Source: Pontibacillus marinus BH030004 = DSM 16465 (GTDB lineage Bacteria > Bacillota > Bacilli > Bacillales > BH030062). From it: 64,000 bases of DNA. Within the stretch, counting starts at the first letter, position 1. Each line of letters opens with the position of its first letter. This document shows, in pieces, positions 1 to 9,085 of this stretch. The position numbers and the translations under genes are program-made. Below the pieces are notes generated by a model, which worked only from the letters and a program-made list of their open reading frames with translations, searched no databases and was not told the origin of the DNA. Location: positions 10,278 through 74,277 of the forward strand of contig NZ_KE384332.1 of NCBI RefSeq assembly GCF_000425225.1, written 5' to 3'.

Positions 1-117
1 GGATTCGCTCGGGTAAGCGACAGATTCGCTCGGGTAAGCGACGGAATCGCTCGGGTAGACGACGGAATCGCTCGGGTAAGCGACGGAATCCCTCGGGTAG
101 GCGACAGAATCCCACGG
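1..117. repeat. remnant of a 21-bp tandem array
   Basis: About five and a half copies of a 21-base unit built around CTCGGGTA and GCGA, cut by the left window edge. It is the same unit as the large array at 29986-30657, with more divergence (AAGCGA and GATTCG variants). It shows no ribosome-binding site or start codon and is treated as non-coding. Confidence 0.9.
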
Positions 118-212
118 CTAGACGCCGAATTCCCTCGCCCCCCTGCACTACCGCCTCGCACTTTATCTCGAAACCAAGTCTTCAAGATAAGGGGGCTATA
201 ATGAAATAAAGA
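118..212. repeat. right end of a dispersed palindromic element
   Basis: The segment after the array, ending in CTTTATCTCGAAACCAAG and a GGGGGCT..AATGAAATAA tail, matches the right ends of the elements finishing near 21394, 30743, 46994 and 56652. It therefore marks the right boundary of a fifth element whose left part lies outside the window. From here to 306 there is only the upstream region of the next gene. Confidence 0.8.
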
Positions 213-306
213 TGTCCCTTAATAATGACATAGAAAATGACCTAAAAGCGAACATTTGTTCTTTATTGGGCGAATGTATATAATAAAACACAAGGAGGGG
301 TTACAT

Positions 307-705
307 ATGGGGAAACTATATCCATATCTATTTTCTAATGACGCGAGAAAACAAGCTGAATTCTACGAGGAAGCTTTAAACGGTGAAATTGTGGATGTAA
401 AAACTTTCTCAGAAGCACCTGACATGCCTGAAGAAATTCAAAATCGTGTCATGCACCTAGTTTTACAAGCTGCGGGGCAACACTTCTTCATGGCAGATGA
501 TGTTAAAGGAGAGACGAAAGCCGGCACGAATTTAGATTTAGTTCTAGAGTTTTCTTCAGAACAAACAGCAAGACAAGCATTTGATGGACTAGCAAAAGGT
601 GGCCAAGTGATTATGCCTTTTGACAAAATGTTCTGGGGCCCTATGTTTGGGAGAGTTGAAGATCCGTTCGGTGTAAGGTGGCAAATCACAACAGAACACC
701 CTTAA
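307..705 (+). CDS. VOC-fold (PhnB/glyoxalase-like) protein
   Basis: A 132-residue single-domain protein of the PhnB-like branch of the vicinal oxygen chelate superfamily. The N-terminal LYPYLFSNDA strand, the FYEEAL helix and the C-terminal FGRVEDPFGVRWQI segment are typical of these betaalphabetabetabeta-fold proteins. The start at ATG 307 was chosen because AAGGAGGGG lies at good distance; a TTG at 256 would add 17 residues without a site. Substrate is unknown: family members include resistance proteins and isomerases, and many are uncharacterised. It stands alone between the repeat array and a terminator shared with ctaA. Confidence 0.88.
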   Translation: MGKLYPYLFSNDARKQAEFYEEALNGEIVDVKTFSEAPDMPEEIQNRVMHLVLQAAGQHFFMADDVKGETKAGTNLDLVLEFSSEQTARQAFDGLAKGGQVIMPFDKMFWGPMFGRVEDPFGVRWQITTEHP

Positions 706-711
706 ATAGAA

Positions 712-740
712 AAAACCACAGCCTAGGCTGTGGTTTTCTT
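712..740. terminator. bidirectional terminator, VOC gene / ctaA
   Basis: A perfect inverted repeat AAAACCACAGC-CTAG-GCTGTGGTTTT with T-rich sequence on the plus side and A-rich sequence on the other, placed between two convergent genes. Confidence 0.9.
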
Positions 741-743
741 TTT

Positions 744-1667
744 CTATCGATTTTTTTTGTCTGCACGTGCACTTCTTGAAGAAAGGAGTACAAAGTAACA
801 TAGTAAGCTGAAAAAGCATGCAATAACAAGCGCGTGTAGTAGAGCTACGAATAGATTTAAAGATGTAAAGATGATCATAGCACCTAAAATCACTTGTATG
901 GTTATGAGGAGGAGGGCAATTGACCATCCACCTGACATGATCTTACTATGCGAATAGGATTTACGGATGATAACGAATTGAATAATAACCCAAACAAATA
1001 TGAGTCCTGCAGCTAGTCGATGACCCATTTGAACCCATTGTAAGAAGTTATAGTATCCAAACTGTAATGGGTATTCATTATTACAAAAAGGCCATCCACC
1101 GCATACGAGACTTGCATTCACATGACGTACTAATGCACCAGTATAAACGACCATTAGTGTATAAATCGTTAAGGCATAAAACCCTTTGCGGTGTTTTCTT
1201 TTTATATATAATGACGTTGCATCAAATTTTTGATCAACTTCGAATATAAGTAAGGTCAATAGAAAGATGGATGCAAAAGAGATTAGGGAAATTCCAAAAT
1301 GCATTGCTAATACAAAATCAGATTGTCCCCATTTTACTGCAGCAGCACCAATGAGTCCTTGTAATACTAAGAAAAACAACGATAGAAATGAGAGTAGTTT
1401 TGTTTCTCTTACATGTCCAAGTTTTCTCCATGCTAATATGGAAAGCAATAGGACTAAAAAGCCTACTCCTCCTGATACTAACCGGTGACTTAATTCGATG
1501 ACTAATTCCATAGTGATATTAGATGGAATAATCTCTCCGTGGCACAAAGGCCAACTTTTACCGCAGCCCATCCCTGATTCAGTCTTCGTTACCAGTGCTC
1601 CACCTATAAGGACAAATAGCATTCCTAAAGAAGACAGTACAGAAAGCCATTTTAACAATTTTATCAT
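744..1667 (-). CDS. ctaA: haem A synthase CtaA
   Basis: Oxidises the C8 methyl of haem O to a formyl group, giving haem A for the caa3 oxidase encoded next door. The 307-residue protein is a polytopic membrane protein of the usual size for Bacillus CtaA, with eight predicted membrane segments. The redox cysteine pair GCGKSWPLC follows the first segment (around residues 35-42) and a second CGGWPFC pair lies in the C-terminal half. The start is ATG 1667, preceded by AGGTGGAG; a longer reading to 1724 lacks a site. It is divergent from ctaB, as in B. subtilis, and probably shares its redox control. Confidence 0.96.
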   Translation of the reverse strand: MIKLLKWLSVLSSLGMLFVLIGGALVTKTESGMGCGKSWPLCHGEIIPSNITMELVIELSHRLVSGGVGFLVLLLSILAWRKLGHVRETKLLSFLSLFFLVLQGLIGAAAVKWGQSDFVLAMHFGISLISFASIFLLTLLIFEVDQKFDATSLYIKRKHRKGFYALTIYTLMVVYTGALVRHVNASLVCGGWPFCNNEYPLQFGYYNFLQWVQMGHRLAAGLIFVWVIIQFVIIRKSYSHSKIMSGGWSIALLLITIQVILGAMIIFTSLNLFVALLHALVIACFFSLLCYFVLLSSRSARADKKNR

Positions 1668-2336
1668 TTCTCCACCTCGATCCTTTAGTGGAACTAAATT
1701 TATCGTAATATATTCCGAATACAAGTTGCAATTGCAGATCTCATTTGTTCACGAAATTGGCACAAATGTTATCCTACCATGTTTCACATATATTTTCATC
1801 ATGTAATATACTTATTAAACGTCAATATCTTTAGGGGAGTACAAGGTATTCAGGCGGAACATAGGGAGCTTGTTAAATAGTTAATAATTTATGACGTTAT
1901 TAAAAAAGTGCTTGCAATACCTACCATTGTTTGCTAGAAATAAATAGGGGATTTGTTCCCTTAAGGTTTTGAAACGTATAGATTAAAGAATCTAAGAATT
2001 TGTGAATGAAAACTGGTATTGAACAAGAGACTAAAATGTTAGAGTTAGATGAAAAAGAATTTTGAAAAAAGTTGTTCACATATTTGTCACAGTGGAAAAT
2101 CACCCAAATCAAATAGAAACAAACTTCATTCCGTGATACAATAGGTAGGACTAATGAGCTTTATTTGGGATTGAACTCCTTTTAATCCCAGTTGAAACAT
2201 GTCCTTATCCAAGGAATGAATTCAGTTCAGAATGACTTCTGATAGATGAACTTATTCAACTAGATATCATTCATCAAGAAATGACAAACCCTCCTGAGAA
2301 TGAATAGTTTTAAGAGGGAAGGTTTAAGGAGGAAGG
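1668..2336. promoter_or_regulatory. ctaA-ctaB divergent control region
   Basis: 669 bases without a convincing gene. A TTTGTGAAT at 1999-2007 matches the published ResD consensus, and two similar motifs lie on the other strand near 1748-1770, where ctaA transcription should begin. A candidate ctaB promoter is TAGAAA-17-TACAAT (2114-2142); the weak -35 box would suit an activator-dependent promoter. A 7-bp stem (TGGGATT 2166-2172 with AATCCCA 2184-2190) lies in the ctaB leader without a T run. ResD control of ctaA/ctaB is known in B. subtilis; binding here is inference. Confidence 0.5.
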
Positions 2337-3293
2337 TTGAGTACGATGAATAATCCAAGAACTATGGAATCAACGTCTCAGGTGATGAAGCACTCGACCA
2401 AAGAGGAAGGAGTCCACACAAACTTATGGGCAGATATCCTCTCATTAATAAAAATAGGTATTATTAATTCAAATTTGATGACCACATTTGCCGGTTTTTG
2501 GTTAGCACTGCACTTTACAGGCTTAAACTTTTTCAACTATTGGCAGGAATTTTTATTGGTGATGGTCGGTACAGGCTTAGTCATTGCAGGTGGGTGTATT
2601 ATTAACAACTATTATGATCGAGATATTGATCAAGTTATGTCAAGAACACAGAACCGACCTACAGTGACAGGGAGTATCGCTTTAAAACATATACTTTTAA
2701 TGGGAATAGGTACAACAGCTATAGGTATTATTCTTGTATCATTAACCAGTTTAGTTGCTGGTCTCATCAGTGCTTTCGGTTGGTTTGTATATGTCGTCTT
2801 GTACACGATGTGGAGCAAGCGCAAATATACAATCAATACAGTTGTAGGAAGCTTCTCTGGTGCTGTGCCTCCATTAATCGGTTGGGCTGCAATTGATCCT
2901 TCCTTACAGCACCCAGTTGCATGGGGACTCTTTTTCATTATGTTTATTTGGCAAACACCACATTTCCTAGCCTTAGCAATGAAAAAGACAGAGGAATATC
3001 GTGAAGCTGGAATTCCAATGCTTCCAGTAGTCCATGGATTCTCTATCACAAAGAGACAAATTATTATTTATGTAGCTTGCTTACTTCCGCTACCGTTTTA
3101 CTTGCATTCACTAGGAACAATCTTTCTAATTGTTGCTTCTTTACTAACAATAGGTTGGTTCGCAATTGGTGTTGCAGGCTTCTTTATGAAGAATGAACTT
3201 AAATGGGCAACATGGATGTTTGTGTATTCCTTGAATTATTTGACCATTTTATTTGTAGCGATGGTTGTAGCAACGTTACCAAATCCATTTTAA
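2337..3293 (+). CDS. ctaB: protohaem IX farnesyltransferase CtaB
   Basis: Transfers farnesyl to haem B to make haem O, the substrate of CtaA. This UbiA-family prenyltransferase of 318 residues carries the diagnostic NNYYDRDID motif (near residue 89) followed by RTQNRP, and a second acidic region in the C-terminal half; it has about nine membrane segments. TTG 2337 lies 4 bases after GGAGG, while ATG 2346 lies 13 bases after it, so the start is uncertain by three codons. It opens the ctaBCDEF operon. Confidence 0.96.
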   Translation: MSTMNNPRTMESTSQVMKHSTKEEGVHTNLWADILSLIKIGIINSNLMTTFAGFWLALHFTGLNFFNYWQEFLLVMVGTGLVIAGGCIINNYYDRDIDQVMSRTQNRPTVTGSIALKHILLMGIGTTAIGIILVSLTSLVAGLISAFGWFVYVVLYTMWSKRKYTINTVVGSFSGAVPPLIGWAAIDPSLQHPVAWGLFFIMFIWQTPHFLALAMKKTEEYREAGIPMLPVVHGFSITKRQIIIYVACLLPLPFYLHSLGTIFLIVASLLTIGWFAIGVAGFFMKNELKWATWMFVYSLNYLTILFVAMVVATLPNPF

Positions 3294-3300
3294 TATGAAC

Positions 3301-3326
3301 AGAGAAACTTGCATTCAAGTTTCTCT
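3301..3326 (+). terminator. hairpin between ctaB and ctaC
   Basis: A perfect 11-bp stem AGAGAAACTTG-CATT-CAAGTTTCTCT followed only by GGTTCTTATAATA. The T run is poor, so it may act as a partial terminator or a processing or stability hairpin that sets ctaB level apart from the oxidase subunits. Confidence 0.55.
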
Positions 3327-3380
3327 GGTTCTTATAATAAAAATTTGAAAGACTACAAAGAGAAAGAGAGGTATCATTAC

Positions 3381-4496
3381 ATGAAAGGATGGGTGAGTAA
3401 ATCCCGTATTCTGTTTTTATTAAGCTCATTAATGCTTGTATTAACAGGGTGTGGTAGATCAAACCTTACAGCCTTACAGCCTAAAGGCGAAGGCGCCGAT
3501 GTTATTTTTGACCTAATGATGTTAAGCGTTATCATAATGGTGTTTGTCGGTGTTGTCGTTATGGCTATTTACTTTTTTGTACTTATCCGTTTTCGACAGA
3601 AGAAAGACCAAGAAGACTTCATTCCAAAGCAAACTGAGGGGAATCAATTTCTTGAGGTTCTTTGGACAGTTATCCCAATCTTGCTATTAGTGATTCTGGC
3701 AGTTCCAACTGTTCAGAAAACATTTATGTTAGCAGATACGACTCCTTCAGAGGAGAATAAAGAAGATGCCATAACTATTGAGGTTACTGGTAAACAGTAT
3801 TGGTGGCATTATAACTATAATGGTCAAAAGATCCAGACAAGTCAGGATCTTTATATCCCTACGGGAGAACGCGTATACTTAAAATTAAATGCTAGTGATG
3901 TTATCCACTCATACTGGGTTCCGACGATCTCAGGAAAAATGGATACAAACCCTGGTGAAAACACGAACGAAATGTTCCTGCATGCTTATGAAGAAGGTGT
4001 TTACTACGGTAAATGTGCCGAGCTTTGCGGACCATCTCACTCGTTAATGGACTTTAAAGTAATTGCAGTAAGTCCTGAGGAATTTGATCAATGGGTAAGC
4101 GACATGCAAAATGTTGATACTGATGCAACACCTGAGTCTGATTCAGCTCAAAGAGGTAAAGAACTATTCACTGAAAAGTCTTGTATTGGATGTCACGCAG
4201 TTGGTGCCGGTGGCGGTGCTAGCACAGGGCCTAACTTAACAAACTTTGGTGATAGAGCTAAGCTTGTAGGTTACAAAGAAAACACAAAAGAAAACCTTGT
4301 AACATGGTTGCTTGACCCTGAGAAGTTTAAGCCAGGAAACAAAATGACTGGTAAATACGGAAATGGCGATCCTGTTAACCCAATTTCTGAAAAAGAAGCA
4401 AGTCAAATTGCAGATTATTTATTACAACTTCAACCTTCAGAAATCACACCGGAAGATGCTAAATCAACGGATTCAGACTCTGAAGAAGAGAAATAA
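3381..4496 (+). CDS. ctaC: cytochrome caa3 oxidase subunit II CtaC
   Basis: Receives electrons from cytochrome c and passes them to subunit I. The order is a lipoprotein signal (lipobox LTGC about residue 23), two membrane helices, a cupredoxin domain with the CuA set CAELCGPSHSLM near residues 211-222, then a fused cytochrome c domain with CIGCH and a distal Met in NKMTGK. The fused haem domain makes this a caa3-type enzyme. The protein has 371 residues and a Glu/Ser-rich tail. The start is ATG 3381 after AAAGAGAGG; upstream in-frame codons overlap the hairpin at 3301-3326. Confidence 0.97.
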   Translation: MKGWVSKSRILFLLSSLMLVLTGCGRSNLTALQPKGEGADVIFDLMMLSVIIMVFVGVVVMAIYFFVLIRFRQKKDQEDFIPKQTEGNQFLEVLWTVIPILLLVILAVPTVQKTFMLADTTPSEENKEDAITIEVTGKQYWWHYNYNGQKIQTSQDLYIPTGERVYLKLNASDVIHSYWVPTISGKMDTNPGENTNEMFLHAYEEGVYYGKCAELCGPSHSLMDFKVIAVSPEEFDQWVSDMQNVDTDATPESDSAQRGKELFTEKSCIGCHAVGAGGGASTGPNLTNFGDRAKLVGYKENTKENLVTWLLDPEKFKPGNKMTGKYGNGDPVNPISEKEASQIADYLLQLQPSEITPEDAKSTDSDSEEEK

Positions 4497-4528
4497 CATA
4501 TTATGAAGAAGAAAAGGGAGGTCGTAGC

Positions 4529-6388
4529 GTGAGTACAGCGACTGCACAAAAGCAGGGCTTTGGTGCTACCCTATGGGATTATTTAACCACAGTGGACCAC
4601 AAGAAGATTGCCATTCTTTACTTAGTTTCCGGTGGTATCTTTTTCCTTGCAGGCGGACTTGAAGCTTTGCTGATTCGTATTCAGCTTATGGTTCCAGATA
4701 ACAACTTTGTCTCATCTGGAATGTACAACCAATTGATTACCATGCACGGTACAACGATGATATTCCTGGCAGCCATGCCATTTATATTTGCATTAATGAA
4801 CATTGCAGTACCATTACAAATTGGTGCGCGTGACGTAGCGTTTCCATTTTTAAACTCACTTGGGTTTTGGTTATTCTTCTTTGGAGGAGTATTACTTAAC
4901 CTTTCTTGGTTCACTGGTGCACCTGACGCCGGTTGGACTGCATATGCACCATTGTCAACTACATCACCTGGTCATGGAATGGACTTCTATGTATTAGGTT
5001 TACAGATATCTGGTGCAGGAACATTAATCGGGGGGATTAACTTCCTCGTAACCATCATTAATATGCGTGCCCCAGGTATGACATATATGCGTATGCCACT
5101 ATTTACTTGGACTGCGCTTGTTACAAGTGTACTTATTTTATTTGCTTTCCCAGCATTAACTGTTGGATTATTCCTAATGATGTTTGACCGTCTATTCGGT
5201 GCTGGATTCTTTGATCCAACGATGGGTGGTAACCACGTTATTTGGGAGCACTTATTCTGGATCTTCGGACACCCAGAAGTGTATATCCTTGTACTACCGA
5301 TCTTCGGACTATTCAGTGACATTATTTCTACATTCTCTAAGAAACGTCTATTTGGTTATTCAGCAATGGTATTTGCGACCGTACTTATTGGTTTCTTAGG
5401 ATTCATGGTTTGGGCTCACCACATGTTCACAACAGGTCTTGGCCCAATTGCAAACTCAATCTTTGCGATTGCAACTATGGCAATTGCCGTGCCTACAGGT
5501 ATTAAGATCTTTAACTGGCTCTTTACAATGTGGGGCGGTGTGATCCGTATGACGGCAGCAATGCTTTGGACTGTAGCCTTTATTCCATCCTTTACACTTG
5601 GTGGATTTACAGGGGTTATGCTTGCAGCAGCGGCAGCTGACTTCCAGTACCATGATACGTACTTTGTTGTTGCACACTTCCACTACGTTATCGTTGGTGG
5701 TGTAGTATTTGGTGTGTTTGCGGGACTACATTACTGGTGGCCGAAAATGTTTGGTAAAATCCTTGATGAGAAACTTGGTAAGCTTGCTTTCTGGCCATTC
5801 TTTATTGGATTCCACCTAACGTTCTTTATTCAGCACTTCTTAGGATTAATGGGGATGCCACGTCGTTACTGGGTATTCCACTCGGGCGATGGGTTAGATC
5901 TAGGAAACTTGATCAGTACAATTGGTGCATTCTTTATGACACTAGGAACACTCATTTTCCTATACAATGTGATTATCACATCAATTAAAGGTGAAAAAGC
6001 AAGTGCAGACCCATGGGATGCACGTACGCTTGAGTGGTCAATTCCATCACCACCACCTTTTTATAACTTTAAACAAACACCGCTTGTACGTGGTTTAGAT
6101 CCTTTATGGGTAGAGAAGCGTCAAGGAAACGGAAAAATGACTCCTGCCGAACCACTAGGTGACATTCACATGCCTAATAACTCGTTCATTCCGTTTATGA
6201 TTTCTTTAGGTTCATTTGTCATGGGTTACGGTTTGATCTATCAAGTCGACGATAGTCGTTGGTTATTTGTAGCCATTGCAGGTCTCCTAATTACATTAGG
6301 ATCCATGTTTGTCCGTTCTGTTAAAGATGACCTTGGTTACCATATTCATAAAGAAGATTTAGAGGAAAAGGGGGCTGGTTCTGAATGA
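4529..6388 (+). CDS. ctaD: cytochrome caa3 oxidase subunit I CtaD
   Basis: Catalytic subunit holding haem a and the haem a3-CuB centre, where oxygen is reduced and protons are pumped. The 619-residue protein shows the GHPEVYILVLP segment with CuB histidine and the proton-channel Glu, AHHMFTTG, and HDTYFVVAHFHYV, which supplies the haem ligands. About 14 membrane segments fit its length. It starts at GTG 4529 after GGGAGG, with 32 bases to ctaC, and its stop overlaps the ctaE start by 4 bases. Confidence 0.98.
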   Translation: MSTATAQKQGFGATLWDYLTTVDHKKIAILYLVSGGIFFLAGGLEALLIRIQLMVPDNNFVSSGMYNQLITMHGTTMIFLAAMPFIFALMNIAVPLQIGARDVAFPFLNSLGFWLFFFGGVLLNLSWFTGAPDAGWTAYAPLSTTSPGHGMDFYVLGLQISGAGTLIGGINFLVTIINMRAPGMTYMRMPLFTWTALVTSVLILFAFPALTVGLFLMMFDRLFGAGFFDPTMGGNHVIWEHLFWIFGHPEVYILVLPIFGLFSDIISTFSKKRLFGYSAMVFATVLIGFLGFMVWAHHMFTTGLGPIANSIFAIATMAIAVPTGIKIFNWLFTMWGGVIRMTAAMLWTVAFIPSFTLGGFTGVMLAAAAADFQYHDTYFVVAHFHYVIVGGVVFGVFAGLHYWWPKMFGKILDEKLGKLAFWPFFIGFHLTFFIQHFLGLMGMPRRYWVFHSGDGLDLGNLISTIGAFFMTLGTLIFLYNVIITSIKGEKASADPWDARTLEWSIPSPPPFYNFKQTPLVRGLDPLWVEKRQGNGKMTPAEPLGDIHMPNNSFIPFMISLGSFVMGYGLIYQVDDSRWLFVAIAGLLITLGSMFVRSVKDDLGYHIHKEDLEEKGAGSE

Positions 6389-7011
6389 GTGATGAGCAAT
6401 TACAAACACTAAAACCAGGACAGAGTCCACATGAACCTGAAAAAGCCACCCTTGAAGGTAAAAATAAATTTTTAGGTTTCTGGTTCTTCCTTGGTGGAGA
6501 AACCGTATTATTCGCAAGTTTATTCGGAACATATTTAGCACTTAAAGATAAAGGTGCTGAAACGAAAGCACAAGAATTATTTGGTCTTGAATTAGTATTC
6601 ATTATGACCATCATTCTTTTAACAAGTTCACTAACAAGTGTATATGCCATTTACCATATGAAGAATCTTGATTTTAAAAAGATGCAACTATGGTTAGGGA
6701 TCACAGTATTATTAGGAGCAAGCTTCCTAGGTCTGGAGATATACGAGTTCCAACACTACGTGCATGAATATCATCACACATTTACATCTTCAGCCTTTGG
6801 TTCTGCTTTCTATACACTAGTTGGTTTCCACGGAGGACACGTATTGTTCGGTCTTTTATGGATCGTAACATTAATGGTCCGTAACGCTAAGCGTGGTTTA
6901 AACCTTTACAACGCTCCGAAGTACTATGTAGCAAGTCTATATTGGCACTTTATTGACGTTGTATGGGTATTCATCTTCACAGTTGTTTATCTGATGGGAA
7001 AGGTGGGTTAA
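6385..7011 (+). CDS. ctaE: cytochrome caa3 oxidase subunit III CtaE
   Basis: Integral membrane subunit that stabilises subunit I and its proton uptake. The 208 residues carry the family pattern KNKFLGFWFFLGGET at the N terminus, FHGGHVLFGL, and the C-terminal YWHFIDVVWVFIFTVVYL helix. Five membrane segments are expected for this bacterial type. ATG 6385 overlaps the ctaD stop (ATGA), implying translational coupling. Confidence 0.97.
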   Translation: MSDEQLQTLKPGQSPHEPEKATLEGKNKFLGFWFFLGGETVLFASLFGTYLALKDKGAETKAQELFGLELVFIMTIILLTSSLTSVYAIYHMKNLDFKKMQLWLGITVLLGASFLGLEIYEFQHYVHEYHHTFTSSAFGSAFYTLVGFHGGHVLFGLLWIVTLMVRNAKRGLNLYNAPKYYVASLYWHFIDVVWVFIFTVVYLMGKVG

Positions 7012-7014
7012 TCC

Positions 7015-7329
7015 ATGGCAAACAAAACTTCAGAAAGCTTCGAATTTGCTAAGAAGAAGAACAAAGAGGAAATGAAGCATCACCTCATAACGTTTGCATC
7101 GATGATTGTATTTACACTAATTGCCTTTGGTATGGTAATCGGTGATTTCCACCGTCTATTTACAATCCCTGTTATTATTCTTATGGCAGTTGTACAAGTT
7201 GCATTTCAGCTTTACTACTTTATGCACATGAGTCATAAGGGACACGGGTTGCCTGCACTTATGCTCTATTCAGGAGTAGGAGTAGCATTCCTTACCATCC
7301 TTGCTATGCAAACCATCGTTTGGTGGTGA
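7015..7329 (+). CDS. ctaF: cytochrome caa3 oxidase subunit IV CtaF
   Basis: A 104-residue small subunit with three membrane helices and the FQLYYFMHM motif typical of the CtaF/CoxD family, which assists assembly of the CuB centre. It starts 3 bases after the ctaE stop with AAGGTGGG as site. It is the last gene before a strong terminator. Confidence 0.95.
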   Translation: MANKTSESFEFAKKKNKEEMKHHLITFASMIVFTLIAFGMVIGDFHRLFTIPVIILMAVVQVAFQLYYFMHMSHKGHGLPALMLYSGVGVAFLTILAMQTIVWW

Positions 7330-7335
7330 TGAGCC

Positions 7336-7368
7336 AAAAGACCGGAGAAATTCTCCGGTCTTTTTTTA
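7336..7368 (+). terminator. terminator after ctaF
   Basis: Perfect stem AAAGACCGGAGAA / TTCTCCGGTCTTT followed by a T7 run; it ends the ctaB-F operon. Confidence 0.95.
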
Positions 7369-7526
7369 TATGGATATTAATCTCCTTTTATCCGGTATTG
7401 TATCCACTTAATTGTGTTCACGATATTGTCAATTTCCTTTGCATAATCCTTTGCGGTAAGGGTATGTGTAGGGGTTAAAATAGGTTATAATGGGAGAGTA
7501 GATAGACACCTCAGAAGGAATATGGA

Positions 7527-8423
7527 GTGAATTATATGTGGTTAGAGTTACAAGTGTTTGGCTTTCGTGCTTTATGGAGCCCATATTACTTACTTTTTGT
7601 ACTAGCACTCGCTGTTAGTTATTATTTACTAACAGGTCCATTAAGACATAAATTCGGTAACAATGTTAAACCCACTATCGCACAGCAAATCATGTTTTAT
7701 GTAGGTCTTGCTCTATTATATATCATTAAAGGATCACCACTGGATTTGCTTGGTCATATAATGTTTACCGCACATATGGGACAAATGGCTTTATATTATT
7801 TAGTTTTTCCGATACTGATTATAAAAGGATTGCCTACATGGATTTGGGAGAAAGTTCTCTATATCCCGGTTTTGAGACCAGTACTAAAAGTATTGTTAAA
7901 ACCTTTAGTTGCTTTATTATTGTTTAACGGATTGTTTTCACTTTATCATATCCCTACAATATTTGACTTTACTAAGACGAGTCCAGTAGCACACGCGGTT
8001 ATTACAACAGTAATCCTATTTACTTCATTTTGTGTCTGGTTACCTGTTTTTGCACCTTTAGAGGAATTAGATGGATTATCTCCATTACTTAAAATTGGTT
8101 ATATTTTCGCTAATGGGGTTCTTATTACGCCTGCGTGTGGTTTGATTATTTTTGCTGGTGAACCTTTATATAGTACTTATAGTGACCCTGGAGCTTGGAC
8201 AGCTGCATTAAGCTTATGTGTGCCGGATGGCGTATTAAGTAATATGTCTCTAGGTGGTCCGCAATTATTTTCACCCATTTCCACTATGCATGATCAACAG
8301 CTTGGTGGAATCATAATGAAAATAACACAAGAGATTGTTTATGGAGCTATCTTGGCTATAATATTCTTCTCATGGTTTAGACGGGAAAACACAAGCATAG
8401 ACCCATTACCATCAGAATCATAA
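7527..8423 (+). CDS. ctaG: cytochrome oxidase assembly factor CtaG
   Basis: Bacillus-type CtaG (caa3_CtaG family, unrelated to the proteobacterial copper chaperone of that name), needed for caa3 activity. The 298 residues form about seven membrane helices, with conserved MGQMALYYL and the MHDQQLGG segment near the end. GTG 7527 and ATG 7536 are both possible starts; AAGGA suits the first, GGAG the second. It lies outside the ctaB-F terminator, so it has its own promoter; a TATAAT is visible at 7486-7491. Confidence 0.94.
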   Translation: MNYMWLELQVFGFRALWSPYYLLFVLALAVSYYLLTGPLRHKFGNNVKPTIAQQIMFYVGLALLYIIKGSPLDLLGHIMFTAHMGQMALYYLVFPILIIKGLPTWIWEKVLYIPVLRPVLKVLLKPLVALLLFNGLFSLYHIPTIFDFTKTSPVAHAVITTVILFTSFCVWLPVFAPLEELDGLSPLLKIGYIFANGVLITPACGLIIFAGEPLYSTYSDPGAWTAALSLCVPDGVLSNMSLGGPQLFSPISTMHDQQLGGIIMKITQEIVYGAILAIIFFSWFRRENTSIDPLPSES

Positions 8424-8465
8424 TGGACAAATACAGAAAGATGAAGATTTTTTAGGGGGAGAATT

Positions 8466-8921
8466 ATGCCTTTATTACCAACATTAAGTACAACCTTTAT
8501 TGTAATAAGTGCCATTCTTGTGGCAATTGGTTGGACATTAATTGCAAGAGGGAAACCAAAAGCTCATAAAAAGGTTATGATTGCAGCTGCAATTAGTGCT
8601 TTAACCTTTTTTATCATCTATTTATCACGTACGATATTCGTAGGAAATACGAGCTTCGGTGGACCTGATGATATAAAGATTTACTATACAATCTTTCTAA
8701 TCTTTCACATTATTTTAGCAACAACAGGAGCGGTATTTGGTCTTGTTACATTAACGCTTGCTTTTAAGCGTAACATTGCCAAACACCGTAAAATCGGTCC
8801 GGTTACTAGTATCATTTGGTTTTTTACAGCTTCGACTGGTGTTGTAGTTTACCTCTTACTTTACATTCTCTATGATGGTGGAGAAACTACAAGTATGATC
8901 AAAGCAATATTAGGTTTTTAA
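8466..8921 (+). CDS. DUF420 membrane protein (YozB-like)
   Basis: A 151-residue protein with four to five membrane helices. The N-terminal PTLSTTFIVISA segment, the RGKPKAHKKVM loop and the HKIGPVT-like AKHRKIGPVTS loop are those of the DUF420/YozB family. These often sit beside cytochrome oxidase genes and are suspected to act in haem-copper oxidase assembly, but the function is unproven. It follows ctaG by 42 bases after TTAGGGGGAG and is closed by a terminator. Confidence 0.85.
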   Translation: MPLLPTLSTTFIVISAILVAIGWTLIARGKPKAHKKVMIAAAISALTFFIIYLSRTIFVGNTSFGGPDDIKIYYTIFLIFHIILATTGAVFGLVTLTLAFKRNIAKHRKIGPVTSIIWFFTASTGVVVYLLLYILYDGGETTSMIKAILGF

Positions 8922-8927
8922 TTCATG

Positions 8928-8971
8928 AAATCACCTGTGTAGGGATGACCTATCCACAGGTGATTTTTTTT
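8928..8971 (+). terminator. terminator after the DUF420 gene
   Basis: Stem AAATCACCTGTG / CACAGGTGATTT with a T8 run. Confidence 0.93.
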
Positions 8972-9085
8972 AGTATATATGGTTTATATCTATTAAATTA
9001 AAGGTATCAATAGAAAGGAAAGAAAATAAGTTTACCTCAATCAAAAAAATAAGCGTATGTAGCTAATATAGATGTGGTATGAAAG

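Noticed and set aside
1921-2112. 63-codon frame in the ctaA-ctaB gap
   Set aside because: No ribosome site, low-complexity product, and it overlaps likely regulatory sites.
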